Assembly (NCBI GenBank): GCA_026192395.1
Contig: WACF01000002.1
Location: forward strand, 310,001 to 374,000
Source of the DNA: Proteobacteria bacterium 005FR1
Lineage (GTDB): Bacteria; Pseudomonadota; Gammaproteobacteria; Pseudomonadales; Cellvibrionaceae
Direction: 5' to 3'
DNA: 64,000 bases
The notes under the pieces were generated by a model that saw nothing but the letters and a program-made list of their open reading frames with translations, did not search any database and had not been told where the DNA came from. The position numbers were made by a program, and so were the translations under genes. This document shows positions 8,137 to 17,521 of the stretch, piece by piece; the stretch's first letter is position 1, and each line of letters opens with the position of its first letter.

Positions 8137-8813
8137 TTCTCCAATTCGTATTGCAGGTAATGCTCAATGATTTCACTGAGCTCGTGAGCGGAATGGATCA
8201 AATGATCTGCGGACCAGTCGCTGGCGCAGATGCCTTCGCCCACATAGCCATAGGCGGCTGCCACTGTACGGCTGCCCGCCGCCTTGCCGCAGTCGATATC
8301 GCGCTGATGATCGCCCACATAAATCACGTCCTTCGCCTCGCAGCCCAGTTGCTTGCAGGCGAGCAGCAGAGATTCGGGATGCGGCTTGGTTTTGGTCACG
8401 TCTTCCGGACAGATCACGGTTCCCGGGGCGGGATCCAGCGCTAGCGCTTTCAAAATCGGTTGGGTGTAGGTGTGTGATTTGTTGGTGACGATGCCCCAGG
8501 GGATGTCACGGCTGGCCAGCAGGGAAAGCGATTCCTGAATGCCCGGGTAGGGGCGGGTCTTCACCGCCAGCTGCTCACTGTAGATTTCCAGCAGACGCTG
8601 GTGTAGCCGGTCGAAGCCCGGTGCAGTGAATTCCAGACCGAAGGCCATGTTCACCAGCGCGCGGGCGCCGTTGGACACCACGCAGCGGATCTGCTCATCG
8701 GGCAAATGATCGAAGCCTTCTTCCCGCCGCAGCAGGTTGACGGTGGTGCAGAAGTCCGGTGCCGTGTCCAGCAGGGTTCCGTCCAAGTCGAAAATAACGG
8801 CTTTTAGCGGCAT
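8133..8813 (-). CDS. mupP: HAD phosphatase, probable MurNAc 6-phosphate phosphatase
   Basis: 226 residues. HAD motifs are IFDLDGTLLDT (nucleophile Asp), VTNK, and VGDHQRDI. By sequence alone it would be called phosphoglycolate phosphatase. The position between ubiG and yciK matches MupP of Pseudomonas, which removes phosphate from N-acetylmuramate 6-phosphate in cell-wall recycling, so MupP is preferred by context. The start at 8813 was chosen because the in-frame region upstream (to 8855) is only heptad-repeat sequence read as protein. Confidence 0.78.
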   Translation of the reverse strand: MPLKAVIFDLDGTLLDTAPDFCTTVNLLRREEGFDHLPDEQIRCVVSNGARALVNMAFGLEFTAPGFDRLHQRLLEIYSEQLAVKTRPYPGIQESLSLLASRDIPWGIVTNKSHTYTQPILKALALDPAPGTVICPEDVTKTKPHPESLLLACKQLGCEAKDVIYVGDHQRDIDCGKAAGSRTVAAAYGYVGEGICASDWSADHLIHSAHELSEIIEHYLQYELEK

Positions 8814-8820
8814 AGAATAG

Positions 8821-8902
8821 GAGTCTCCAGTTTCGAGTCTCCAGTCACCAGACAAACGCTACTTCTCACTGGAGACCGGCGACTGGGAACTGGAGACTGG
8901 CT
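8821..8902. repeat. Inverted pair of heptad arrays between mupP and ubiG
   Basis: The left arm (8821-8851) read on the minus strand is TCTGGTG, ACTGGAG, ACTCGAA, ACTGGAG, ACTC. The right arm (8868-8902) on the plus strand is ACTGGAG, ACCGGCG, ACTGGGA, ACTGGAG, ACTGGCT. The arms are imperfect inverted copies around a 16-base centre and could form a long hairpin. The right arm lies inside the last codons of ubiG; the left arm lies in the leader of mupP. Confidence 0.9.
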
Positions 8903-9614
8903 TGGTTGCATGCACCATGTAATTCACGGTCACATCTTTCGGGTTCAGCTTGTACTGCTTGGTGAGCGGATTGTAGGTGAGGCCGGTCATATCCTGCAGC
9001 TCTAGCCCGGCGGCGCGGATCCAGCCGGCCAGCTCGGCCGGCCGTATGAATTTGGCGTAATCGTGCGTGCCCTTGGGGAGCAGATTCAGTACGTACTCTG
9101 CACCGATGATCGCAAAAGCATAGGCCTTGGGATTGCGGTTGATGGTGGAGAAATACAGGTGCGCACCTGGCTTTGCCGCCTCCGCGCAGGCGCGGACCAC
9201 GGCGGCGGGATCCGGAACGTGTTCGAGCATTTCCAGGCAGGTGACCACGTCAAAGGCTTCCGGTTGTTGCTGAGCCATGGCTTCGGCCGAAGTGTGCCGG
9301 TAATCGATTTCCAGACCGCTTTCCAGACAGTGGAGCTTCGCCACGGACAAAGGCGCTTCGCCCATATCGATGCCGGTCACTTGAGCGCCCCGCTGTGCCA
9401 GACCCTCGCATAGCAGGCCGCCGCCACAGCCGATGTCGAGCACTGACTTGCCCGCAACCGGCGAGCGATTGTCGATCCACTGGCAGCGCAGCGGATTGAT
9501 CTCGTGCAGCGGTTTGAACTCGCTGTTCGGATCCCACCAGCGGGAAGCCAGGGCTTCGAATTTGGCGATTTCGGCTCGGTCGACGTTTGCAGTCACGTGG
9601 TGGTCTCTGCTCAT
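8859..9614 (-). CDS. ubiG: Ubiquinone O-methyltransferase UbiG
   Basis: 251 residues. The SAM-binding motif is [16 protein letters not shown] and the UbiG signature [19 protein letters not shown] is present near the N-terminus. It carries out both O-methylations of ubiquinone synthesis at the inner membrane face. The body ends near YMVHATKP; the last residues, [12 protein letters not shown], are encoded by the heptad repeat and look like an added tail. The start overlaps the preceding amidohydrolase stop by four bases, indicating translational coupling. Confidence 0.95.
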   Translation of the reverse strand: MSRDHHVTANVDRAEIAKFEALASRWWDPNSEFKPLHEINPLRCQWIDNRSPVAGKSVLDIGCGGGLLCEGLAQRGAQVTGIDMGEAPLSVAKLHCLESGLEIDYRHTSAEAMAQQQPEAFDVVTCLEMLEHVPDPAAVVRACAEAAKPGAHLYFSTINRNPKAYAFAIIGAEYVLNLLPKGTHDYAKFIRPAELAGWIRAAGLELQDMTGLTYNPLTKQYKLNPKDVTVNYMVHATKPVSSSQSPVSSEK

Positions 9615-10954
9615 TGGATGGTTGATTTTTTTTGACTGGCGATCTTGGTCTTCCAGTCTTCTGCCTTCTGGCGAATCTCTCTTTCGTTCAGCGTCAGCAG
9701 CTTGCGGTCACGGAGCAGGGCTTTGCCTTTGACCCACACGTGGGATACGTCGCGGCTGCAGTTGGTGTAAACGAGGTGCGAGACCGGATCGAACAGCGGC
9801 GTCGCCTCCAGAGAGTCCACCGCTACGGCGGTAAGGTCGGCCAGCTTGCCCGGCTCGAGGCTGCCGATCTGCTCTTCCTCTCCCATGGCGCGGGCACCAT
9901 AGAGAGTGGCCATTCGCAATGCGGCATGCGCGTCCAGCGCCGCCGCGTCTCCAGCCACACCCTTGGCTAACAGGGCCGCGGTACGCATTTCGCCCAGCAG
10001 ATCGAGATCATTGTTGCTGGCGGCGCCGTCCGTGCCCAGGGCCACATTGATGTCCGCCTTCAGCAGCTGATCAACCGGACAAAAGCCGCTGGCCAGCTTG
10101 AGGTTGGACTCCGGGCAGTGCACGACGTGAGCGCCCGTTTGCGCCAGGATCTGGATATCGAGCTGGTCTACCTGGGTCATGTGAATGCATTGGGTCAGCG
10201 GCGATAGCAGATTGAGCGCCTGCAGACGCTCAATGGGTCGTTTGCCGCTTTGCTGCAACGCTTGCTGCACCTCAAAGGCCGTTTCGTGCAGGTGAATCTG
10301 AATAGGCACCTGCAGCTCCTCGGCCAGGATGGCAATCCGTTTCAGCGGTTCATCCGAGACGGTATAGGGCGCGTGGGGCCCGAAACCGACGGTGATCAGG
10401 TCACTGGAGCGAAAGTCATCGTGGACCGCCAGCGCCTTGCTGATGTATTCCTCGGCGTTCTGGGCCCAGGCGGTGGGGAAGTCCAGCACCGGTGCAGTGA
10501 TCTGCGCCCGCATGCCCGCCTGCTGCGCGGCCCTGGCCACCTGATCGGGGAAGAAGTACATGTCGGCGAAGCAGGTGGTGCCGCTGCGGATCATTTCCGC
10601 CATCGCCAGCTGACTGCCGTCGTAAACGAAATCCGCGTCCACCCAGTGGGACTCGGCGGGCCAGATGTGGTCTTCCAGCCAGCGCTGCAGCGGCTGGTCA
10701 TCCGCGAAGCCCCGCAGCAGGGTCATGCCGGCATGGCCATGGGCATTGATGAGGCCGGGGACCAGCAGATGACGGGGCAGTTCCACGTGCTCGCGGGCCG
10801 AGAAGCGTTTGCGGGCCTCGGCCTGCGGCACGATCGCGACAATCCGGCCCTGGTCAACGGCCAGGGAACAGTCTTCCAACACCTGGCCTGTAGGCACCAC
10901 CGGAACTATCCAGCGGGCGCTGATCAGGGTGTCGACGGATTGGCTGGCTGCCAT
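9611..10954 (-). CDS. mtaD: TRZ/ATZ-family amidohydrolase, probable MTA/SAH deaminase
   Basis: 447 residues of the metal-dependent amidohydrolase superfamily: the HxH metal site in [10 protein letters not shown], histidines in IQIHLHET and CIHMTQVD, and the metal aspartate in [14 protein letters not shown]. Its place directly before ubiG matches the Pseudomonas hydrolase that deaminates 5-methylthioadenosine and S-adenosylhomocysteine. Coupling with a SAM-dependent methyltransferase is consistent with removing the by-product. Exact substrate is inferred from context. Confidence 0.82.
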   Translation of the reverse strand: MAASQSVDTLISARWIVPVVPTGQVLEDCSLAVDQGRIVAIVPQAEARKRFSAREHVELPRHLLVPGLINAHGHAGMTLLRGFADDQPLQRWLEDHIWPAESHWVDADFVYDGSQLAMAEMIRSGTTCFADMYFFPDQVARAAQQAGMRAQITAPVLDFPTAWAQNAEEYISKALAVHDDFRSSDLITVGFGPHAPYTVSDEPLKRIAILAEELQVPIQIHLHETAFEVQQALQQSGKRPIERLQALNLLSPLTQCIHMTQVDQLDIQILAQTGAHVVHCPESNLKLASGFCPVDQLLKADINVALGTDGAASNNDLDLLGEMRTAALLAKGVAGDAAALDAHAALRMATLYGARAMGEEEQIGSLEPGKLADLTAVAVDSLEATPLFDPVSHLVYTNCSRDVSHVWVKGKALLRDRKLLTLNEREIRQKAEDWKTKIASQKKSTIQ

Positions 10955-11312
10955 CAGAGATCCTCTGGGTGAGAGGGTGGAAGATAGTCGAATCGAGGCC
11001 TCCGCCGGAGCGGTGGCAAACGGGGGCAGAGTATACCGGGAATGCCGCGCGGTTACAGCGCGAAAGCCTCAGCAAAATGCCTATCTGGCTGATTTTGTGG
11101 TAATATCGCGCGCTTATTTTTCCACGCAAACCCTGCTTCGGGGCAGTGTCGGAAACCGTCCCCGGATTGCTCGGCAGCTGAGCTGGGGCGCGCTGCAGAC
11201 AAGCACCTGCAAGACCAGAATACGTTTCATCGAACAACAGCATTCGAACAACAGCATTCGAATAACAGCGATTCGAATAAGACAGCCATCCCAGTGAGGA
11301 AAGCCGCAGTCT
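10955..11312. other. Divergent intergenic region upstream of gyrA
   Basis: About 360 bases between the amidohydrolase and gyrA starts with no credible gene. It holds a TAATAT -10-like element at 11101-11106 without a good -35, and a direct-repeat block at 11231-11280. Probably the promoters and a long gyrA leader. Confidence 0.6.
11231..11280 (+). repeat. Direct repeats in the gyrA leader
   Basis: CGAACAACAGCATT occurs twice (11231-11244, 11245-11258), then a 15-base variant CGAATAACAGCGATT and a partial CGAATAA. The block ends about 30 bases before the gyrA start codon. The 14-base period is twice seven but the sequence is unlike the ACTGGAG heptads. Confidence 0.9.
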
Positions 11313-13904
11313 ATGGGCGACGAAATAGCGAAAGAAATTCTCCCGGTCAATATCGAAGACGAGCTCAAGCAGTCCTACCTCGATTACGCCATGAGCGTAA
11401 TCGTCGGCCGGGCCCTGCCGGACGTGCGCGATGGCCTCAAGCCTGTTCACCGGCGCGTCCTGTTCGCCATGAGCGAGCTGAACAACGACTGGAATAAACC
11501 CTACAAGAAGTCCGCGCGTGTGGTGGGTGATGTAATCGGTAAATACCATCCCCACGGCGACTCCGCGGTTTACGACGCAATCGTCCGCCTCGCCCAGCCC
11601 TTTTCGATGCGCTACATGCTGGTGGATGGTCAGGGCAACTTCGGCTCCATCGATGGCGACCGCGCGGCAGCCATGCGATATACCGAAATCCGAATGGCCA
11701 AACTGGCGCACGAGCTCCTCGCCGATCTGGACAAGGAAACCGTCGACTGGGTGGACAACTACGACGGCCAGGAAAAAATCCCGGCGGTTCTCCCCACCCG
11801 CGTGCCGAACCTGCTGGTCAACGGCTCGTCCGGTATCGCCGTCGGTATGGCCACCAACATCCCGCCGCACAACATTCGCGAAGTCGTGAAAGCCTGTATT
11901 GCGCTGATCGACAACGAAGAGCTCACAGTCGATGAGCTGATGGAATATGTGCCGGGCCCCGACTTCCCGACCGGTGCCATCATCAACGGCCGCGCCGGCA
12001 TCGTGCAGGCTTACCGTACCGGCCGTGGCCGCATCTACGTGCGCGCCAAGGCGGAAGTGGTACAGGATCCCAAGACCAACCGCGATGTGATCGTCATCCA
12101 CGAAATCCCCTACATGATCAACAAGGCGCGGCTGATCGAGCGCATCGCCGAGCTGGTCAAAGAGAAAAAGATCGAGGGCATTTCCGAGCTGCGCGATGAG
12201 TCTGACAAAGACGGTTTGCGGGTGGTCATCGAAATTCGCCGCGGCGAGTCCGGCGAAGTGGTGCTGAACAATCTCTACGCGCAAACGGCGCTGCAGACCG
12301 TGTTCGGCATCAACATCGTGGCCCTGGTGGACGGGCAGCCCAGAACGCTGAACCTGAAGGAGCTGCTGGAATACTTCATTCTTCACCGCCGCGAAGTGGT
12401 GACCCGCCGCACCGTTTATTTGCTTCGTAAAGCGCGCGACCGCGGTCACATCCTCGAAGGTCTGGCGATTGCCATCGCCAACATCGATCAGGTGATCGAG
12501 CTGATCAAGTCATCGCCAACGCCGGCGGATGCAAAAGAAGCCTTGATCGCCCGCGGCTGGGATCTGGCCGACGTGGGGCAGTTCCTCGATCGCGCCAAGA
12601 CCGACACGGGCGAGAGCATTTGCCGCCCCGATGATCTGGACGAGCGCTTCGGATTGCGCGACTCTCCACAAGGGAAGCAGTACTTCCTCTCGCCGGCCCA
12701 GGCGCAATCGATCCTGGATTTGCGTCTGCACCGCCTCACCGGCATGGAGCACGACAAGCTGCTCGCCGAATACGAGGAGAAGCTGGCTCAGATCGCCGAG
12801 TACATGAACATCCTCGCCAACCCGGAGCGCCTGATGGAAGTGATCCGGGAAGAGCTGGAAAAGATCGTCAGCGAATACGGCGACGAGCGTCGCACCGACA
12901 TCCAGGAATCTCATCTGGATCTCACCATGGAGGACCTGATCCCGGAAGAGGATCGCGTGGTGACGATTTCCCACCTTGGCTATGCGAAGACGCAGCCCCT
13001 GGATGCTTACCAGGCTCAGCGCCGCGGCGGTATGGGCAAGGCGGCGACGGCGGTGAAGGATGAAGACTTCATCGAACATCTGCTGATCGCCAATACCCAC
13101 ACGACGATCCTGTGCTTCAGTAATAGCGGCAAGGTCTACTGGCTCAAGGTTTATCAGATTCCGGTGGCCGGACGGCAGAGTCGCGGCCGGCCGATGGTCA
13201 ATCTGCTGCCGCTCGAAGAGGGCGAGAGCATCACCTCTATCCTGCCAGTGCCGGAGTACGACGAGAATTGCTTCATCTTCATGGCCACCGCCAACGGCAC
13301 CGTGAAGAAGACCGATCTCACCGCTTTCTCCCGTCAGCGCAGCACCGGTCTGCGCGCGATCGAGCTGGAAGAGGGTGATCGCCTGGTAAGCACGGCGATC
13401 ACCGACGGCAAGCAGGAAGTGATTCTCTTCTCCAGCAGCGGCAAGGCCGCCCGCTTCAGGGAAACCGACGTGCGCGCGATGGGCCGTATCTCCCGCGGCG
13501 TTCGCGGCATTCGCCTGAAAGACGATCACAAGGTCATCTCCATGGTGATCCCCATCGAAGGCGGCCAGGTACTGACGGTCACCAGGCAAGGCTACGGCAA
13601 GCGCACCGCGGTGGAAGAATTCACCACCAAAGGTCGTGGTTCGCAGGGCATCATTGCCATGCAAACCACTGAGCGCAATGGCAATCTGGTGGGTGCGGTG
13701 CAGGTGCTGGAGGGGGATGAAATCATGATGATTTCCGACCAGGGGACGCTGGTACGAACCCGCGTGGCGGAGGTCTCCGTGCTAAGCCGCAATACCCAGG
13801 GCGTGCGTCTGATCCGCCTGAAAGAAGGCGAGCATCTGGTCGGTGTGGAGCGAATTCAGGAATCGGAAGAAGAAGTCGCCGAGAAATTGGAAGGCGCCGA
13901 GTAA
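11313..13904 (+). CDS. gyrA: DNA gyrase subunit A
   Basis: 863 residues, full length. The catalytic tyrosine is about residue 123 in MRYTEIRM. The quinolone-resistance region reads [12 protein letters not shown] with Ser84 and Asp88, the residues of drug-susceptible enzymes. The GyrA box needed for DNA wrapping is QRRGGMGK, and the C-terminal beta-pinwheel follows to residue 840. It cuts and rejoins DNA to add negative supercoils, with GyrB encoded elsewhere. pheA follows 14 bases after the stop. Confidence 0.98.
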   Translation: MGDEIAKEILPVNIEDELKQSYLDYAMSVIVGRALPDVRDGLKPVHRRVLFAMSELNNDWNKPYKKSARVVGDVIGKYHPHGDSAVYDAIVRLAQPFSMRYMLVDGQGNFGSIDGDRAAAMRYTEIRMAKLAHELLADLDKETVDWVDNYDGQEKIPAVLPTRVPNLLVNGSSGIAVGMATNIPPHNIREVVKACIALIDNEELTVDELMEYVPGPDFPTGAIINGRAGIVQAYRTGRGRIYVRAKAEVVQDPKTNRDVIVIHEIPYMINKARLIERIAELVKEKKIEGISELRDESDKDGLRVVIEIRRGESGEVVLNNLYAQTALQTVFGINIVALVDGQPRTLNLKELLEYFILHRREVVTRRTVYLLRKARDRGHILEGLAIAIANIDQVIELIKSSPTPADAKEALIARGWDLADVGQFLDRAKTDTGESICRPDDLDERFGLRDSPQGKQYFLSPAQAQSILDLRLHRLTGMEHDKLLAEYEEKLAQIAEYMNILANPERLMEVIREELEKIVSEYGDERRTDIQESHLDLTMEDLIPEEDRVVTISHLGYAKTQPLDAYQAQRRGGMGKAATAVKDEDFIEHLLIANTHTTILCFSNSGKVYWLKVYQIPVAGRQSRGRPMVNLLPLEEGESITSILPVPEYDENCFIFMATANGTVKKTDLTAFSRQRSTGLRAIELEEGDRLVSTAITDGKQEVILFSSSGKAARFRETDVRAMGRISRGVRGIRLKDDHKVISMVIPIEGGQVLTVTRQGYGKRTAVEEFTTKGRGSQGIIAMQTTERNGNLVGAVQVLEGDEIMMISDQGTLVRTRVAEVSVLSRNTQGVRLIRLKEGEHLVGVERIQESEEEVAEKLEGAE

Positions 13905-13918
13905 GCCGCAGGTCGCAC

Positions 13919-15088
13919 ATGGAAAAAGAAAACACAGCAAGCGAAAACGAACAGCCCGGGCGCGACGAACTCGAAGGACAGCAGCTCGAGGGTCAGCAAC
14001 TCGAGGGTCAGCAGCTGAAGGTGCTACGTGACAAGATCGACTCCATCGACGGCGAGATCGAGCGGCTGATCAGCGAGCGAGCGCGCTGTGCGCAGGATGT
14101 GGCTGCCGTGAAGAAGGCACGCGGCGAGACGGAGATCCAGTACTACCGCCCGGAGCGGGAAGCTCAGGTGCTGCGCAAGATCATGGCCAACAACCCGGGT
14201 CCCCTGTCCAACGAGGAAATGGCCCGGCTGTTCCGCGAAATCATGTCCGCCTGCCTCGCTCTCGAACATCCGGTGCGGGTTGCCTACCTGGGCCCGGAAG
14301 GCACGTTTACTCAGCAGGCGGCCCTGAAACACTTCGGTCGCTCTGCCATATCCGTGCCCATGGCAGCCATTGACGACGTATTCCGGGAAGTGGAAGCGGG
14401 CGCGGTAGAGTTCGGCGTGGTCCCGGTGGAAAACTCCTCCGAAGGTGTGGTCAATCACACGCTGGACACCTTCTTCGAATCGGGCCTGAAAATCTGTGGC
14501 GAAGTTGCCCTGCGCATTCACCAGAACCTGCTGGTATCGGACGTCACCAATACCGACAATATCACCCGCATCTACTCCCATTCCCAGTCACTGGCCCAGT
14601 GCCGCAAGTGGCTGGATTCGCGCTTTCCCAAGGCCGACCGGGTCGCGGTCAGCAGCAACTCCGAAGCGGCGCGAAGGGTGAAGGGCGAGTGGAATGCGGC
14701 GGCCATCGCTGGCGAAATGGCCGCCGACCTTTACGGCTTGAAGATTCTTGCCGAAAAGATCGAAGACCGGCCCGACAACGCCACCCGCTTTTTGATCATC
14801 GGCAATCAGGAAGTCCCGCCCAGTGGCAATGACAAGACCTCGGTGATCATTTCCATGCGCAACGAACCGGGCGCGCTTTATAACGCACTGGAGCCCTTCC
14901 GCAATCACAAAGTGGATCTCACCAGCGTCGAATCCCGACCTTCGAAGACTGGTGCCTGGAATTACATTTTCTTTATCGACTTCAACGGTCACAGGGACGA
15001 CGAGAACGTGAAGGCGGCGCTGAAGGAAGTGGGCGAGCGCGCCTCGGAAGTAAAAATGCTGGGCTCCTATCCCAAAGCCGTCCTGTAA
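13919..15088 (+). CDS. pheA: Bifunctional chorismate mutase/prephenate dehydratase
   Basis: 389 residues. After an unusual acidic N-terminal leader (1-33) come the chorismate mutase domain (about 34-120, LRDKIDSIDGEIERLI), prephenate dehydratase (YLGPEGTFTQQAALKHFG, TRFLIIG) and a regulatory ACT domain (NEPGALYNALEPFRN). It makes phenylpyruvate for phenylalanine, and the ACT domain usually gives feedback inhibition. The leader contains three LEGQQ units from a 15-base DNA repeat. serC, which pseudomonads have between gyrA and pheA, is absent. Confidence 0.96.
   Translation: MEKENTASENEQPGRDELEGQQLEGQQLEGQQLKVLRDKIDSIDGEIERLISERARCAQDVAAVKKARGETEIQYYRPEREAQVLRKIMANNPGPLSNEEMARLFREIMSACLALEHPVRVAYLGPEGTFTQQAALKHFGRSAISVPMAAIDDVFREVEAGAVEFGVVPVENSSEGVVNHTLDTFFESGLKICGEVALRIHQNLLVSDVTNTDNITRIYSHSQSLAQCRKWLDSRFPKADRVAVSSNSEAARRVKGEWNAAAIAGEMAADLYGLKILAEKIEDRPDNATRFLIIGNQEVPPSGNDKTSVIISMRNEPGALYNALEPFRNHKVDLTSVESRPSKTGAWNYIFFIDFNGHRDDENVKAALKEVGERASEVKMLGSYPKAVL
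13970..14014 (+). repeat. In-frame 15-base tandem repeat in the pheA leader
   Basis: Three copies: CTCGAAGGACAGCAG, CTCGAGGGTCAGCAA, CTCGAGGGTCAGCAG. Each encodes LEGQQ just before the mutase domain. Because the unit is a multiple of three, copy changes would only lengthen or shorten a linker. Confidence 0.95.
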
Positions 15089-15103
15089 TTGCCACTATCG
15101 TCA

Positions 15104-15166
15104 CCTGGATGTAGCGCAGCGAAATCCAGGCAGCGCTTACCCGGATTGCGCTGCGCAGCGTCCGGG
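15104..15166. repeat. Two adjacent palindromes between pheA and tyrA-aroA
   Basis: CCTGGAT (15104-15110) pairs with ATCCAGG (15124-15130), and CCCGGA (15140-15145) with TCCGGG (15161-15166); the second loop contains TGCGCTGCGCAGCG. The sequence resembles dispersed extragenic palindromes of proteobacteria. It fills most of the gap where pseudomonads carry hisC. Confidence 0.75.
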
Positions 15167-15184
15167 CTATATATCGAATCATCT

Positions 15185-17413
15185 ATGCGGATAAACAAAC
15201 TCATCATCGTCGGCTTCGGCCTGATTGGCGCCAGCCTTGCGGCAGGCCTGCGCAAGGTCGGGGCTTGTGAGCGGGTCATCGCCATCGCTCGTTCCGAGCA
15301 TACTCGCGACAAAGCGGTGGAGTTGAAGCTGGCTGACGAAGCCCATGCTGATCTCAACGCGGTGGCAGATACGCTCGGCGCTGATGACCTTATCTGCATC
15401 GCCGTGCCGACGCTCACTGTCGACAAAATTTTGCGGCAAATTGCCGCGAGTGTGTCCGATCAGGTCACTATTACCGATTGCGCCAGTGTCAAAGGCCATG
15501 TCGAAGAGGCGGCGAGAAAAGCATTTGGAGAATTGCCGCCGCAGCTGATTCTCGGACACCCGATCGCGGGGTCTGAACGAAGCGGAGTGCTCGCCGCCGA
15601 TCCCGAGCTTTACATCGATCACCGCGTCATTCTCACCCCGGCCGAAAACACCGATTCGCACCACCTTGAGCGGGTCGTCAACATGTGGGAAGCGGTGGGC
15701 GCGGAAGTGCTGAGAATGCCAGTGGCGGAACACGACGATGTGCTGGCGGCCACCAGCCATTTACCTCACGTGATTGCCTATTCCCTGGTGGATACGCTTG
15801 CGCATGATACGGAAAACGAAAACATCTTTCGTTACGCCGCTGGTGGCTTTCGTGATTTCACCCGCATTGCGTCCAGCGATCCCACAATGTGGCACGACAT
15901 CATGCTCGCCAATCGCGACAGCGTATTGCGCGCGCTGGATCTTTTTACCAACAATCTGGCTCAGCTGCGGCAGGCGATTGCCGCACAGGACAGTGATTAT
16001 CTGATGGGTGTCTTCACCCGAGCCAAAGCCGCGCGGGATCATTTTTCCTCGCGCATTGCCCGACAGCCCTATACCTCAAATCCGTCGACGACTATGAACG
16101 AACAGCAAATCGAATATCTGGTACAACCGGGTGGAAGCCTTACCGGCAGCCTGCGGGTTCCCGGGGATAAATCCATTTCCCACCGCTCCATCATGCTCGG
16201 CTCGATCGCTGAGGGCGTGACGGAAATTGAAGGATTTCTCGAGGGCGAAGATGCTCTGGCCACCTTGCAGGCGTTTCGCGACATGGGGGTGGTGATCGAA
16301 GGACCCGATCAGGGCCGGGTCACTGTTCACGGTGTCGGTCTGCACGGCTTGCAGGCGCCGCCCGGTGCGCTCTACCTGGGAAACTCCGGCACTTCCATGC
16401 GCCTGCTGGCGGGACTTCTGGCAGGCCAGTCGTTCGACACGGAATTGACCGGTGACGAATCCCTGTCCCGGCGGCCGATGAATCGGGTTGCCGATCCGCT
16501 GCGCAGCATGGGCGCAAAAATCGAAACCGAGGCCAAGGGGCTTCCACCCTTGCGCATTGAGGGTGGTCAGGAGCTGAACGGCATCCGCTACGATCTTCCC
16601 ATGGCCAGTGCCCAGGTGAAGTCATGTGTGCTGCTCGCCGGATTGTACGCGCAAGGCCAGACTGAAGTGGTTGAGCCCGCAGTCACCCGCGACCACACCG
16701 AGCGCATGCTGAAAGGCTTCGGCTACCCGGTTGAGTGCGACGGTCCCCGTGTCAGCCTGCAGGGTGGTGGCAAGCTCAAGGCCTGTCATATCGAAGTGCC
16801 GGCGGATATTTCCTCCGCGGCCTTTTTCATGGTTGCCGCCGCCATTACCCCCGGCGCCGATGTCACCTTGACCCATGTGGGTATCAATCCGACTCGTACC
16901 GGGATCATCAATATTTTGCGGTTGATGGGAGCCGATATCGGCTTCAGCAACAAGCGCGAAGTGGGCGGGGAACCGGTGGCGGACATTCGGGTCCGTCATT
17001 CCGAGCTGAAAGGCATCGATATTCCGCCGGAACTCGTGCCTTTGGCCATTGACGAGTTCCCGGTTCTGTTTGTCGCCGCAGCTTGCGCTGAGGGCACCAC
17101 ACGATTGAGCGGTGCGGAAGAGCTGCGCGTCAAAGAAAGTGATCGCATCCAGGTGATGGCTGATGGTCTGCATATTCTCGGCGTAGACGCCCAGCCGACG
17201 GCGGACGGCATGATCATCAATGGTGGTCAGATTGGGGAAGGGACCGTGGAGAGTCACGGCGACCACCGCATCGCCATGTCCTTCGTGATCGCCGCCCTGC
17301 GCGCCAGCGGACCGATCAACATCCGCGATTGCGCCAACGTCTCCACCTCCTTTCCGGGATTCGTCGAGCTGGCGAGAAGTGCCGGAATAAGCATAGAAAT
17401 AAATGCTACTTAA
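15185..17413 (+). CDS. tyrA-aroA: Fused prephenate dehydrogenase / EPSP synthase (TyrA-AroA)
   Basis: 742 residues from the ATG at 15185; a longer reading to 15089 would translate the palindromes. Residues 1 to about 295 are prephenate dehydrogenase with the NAD motif VGFGLIGASLAAGLR and HPIAGSERSG. From about 302 the shikimate enzyme 3-phosphoshikimate 1-carboxyvinyltransferase follows: GDKSISHRSIM, LGNSGTSMRLLAG, RVKESDRI and DHRIAMS. One polypeptide thus serves an early and a late aromatic step. The same fusion is known in Pseudomonas and relatives. It lacks a clear ribosome site. Confidence 0.96.
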   Translation: MRINKLIIVGFGLIGASLAAGLRKVGACERVIAIARSEHTRDKAVELKLADEAHADLNAVADTLGADDLICIAVPTLTVDKILRQIAASVSDQVTITDCASVKGHVEEAARKAFGELPPQLILGHPIAGSERSGVLAADPELYIDHRVILTPAENTDSHHLERVVNMWEAVGAEVLRMPVAEHDDVLAATSHLPHVIAYSLVDTLAHDTENENIFRYAAGGFRDFTRIASSDPTMWHDIMLANRDSVLRALDLFTNNLAQLRQAIAAQDSDYLMGVFTRAKAARDHFSSRIARQPYTSNPSTTMNEQQIEYLVQPGGSLTGSLRVPGDKSISHRSIMLGSIAEGVTEIEGFLEGEDALATLQAFRDMGVVIEGPDQGRVTVHGVGLHGLQAPPGALYLGNSGTSMRLLAGLLAGQSFDTELTGDESLSRRPMNRVADPLRSMGAKIETEAKGLPPLRIEGGQELNGIRYDLPMASAQVKSCVLLAGLYAQGQTEVVEPAVTRDHTERMLKGFGYPVECDGPRVSLQGGGKLKACHIEVPADISSAAFFMVAAAITPGADVTLTHVGINPTRTGIINILRLMGADIGFSNKREVGGEPVADIRVRHSELKGIDIPPELVPLAIDEFPVLFVAAACAEGTTRLSGAEELRVKESDRIQVMADGLHILGVDAQPTADGMIINGGQIGEGTVESHGDHRIAMSFVIAALRASGPINIRDCANVSTSFPGFVELARSAGISIEINAT

Positions 17414-17432
17414 GGGCGAGCCCCTTATTCCA

Positions 17433-17438
17433 TATAAT
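17433..17438 (+). promoter_or_regulatory. Possible cysD promoter -10 element
   Basis: A perfect TATAAT at 17433-17438, 84 bases before cysD. The -35 position (17410-17415, TTAAGG) is a poor match, so an activator such as CysB may be needed. Motif evidence only. Confidence 0.4.
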
Positions 17439-17490
17439 CTCGAGCGGCACCAATCGTCGCCCCAGACAACCCGATTCGCAGTCTCAGCTA

Positions 17491-17517
17491 TCTGAAGACT
17501 GGAGACTAGAGACTTTC
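17491..17517 (+). repeat. Heptad repeat in the cysD leader
   Basis: TCTGAAG, ACTGGAG, ACTAGAG, ACTTTC in one 7-base phase, ending 4 bases before the cysD ATG, where the ribosome site should be. Upstream CAGTCT (17479-17484) pairs with AGACTG (17496-17501), so a small hairpin is possible. Confidence 0.8.
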
Positions 17518-17521
17518 TTTT

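Noticed and set aside
8814-8855. Longer N-terminus for the MupP-like phosphatase
   Set aside because: The extra 14 residues are translated heptad repeat and lie before the HAD fold.
10854-12449. Open frame of 531 codons on the minus strand opposite gyrA
   Set aside because: It mirrors the codon pattern of gyrA, shows no domain or ribosome site, and spans the gyrA promoter region.
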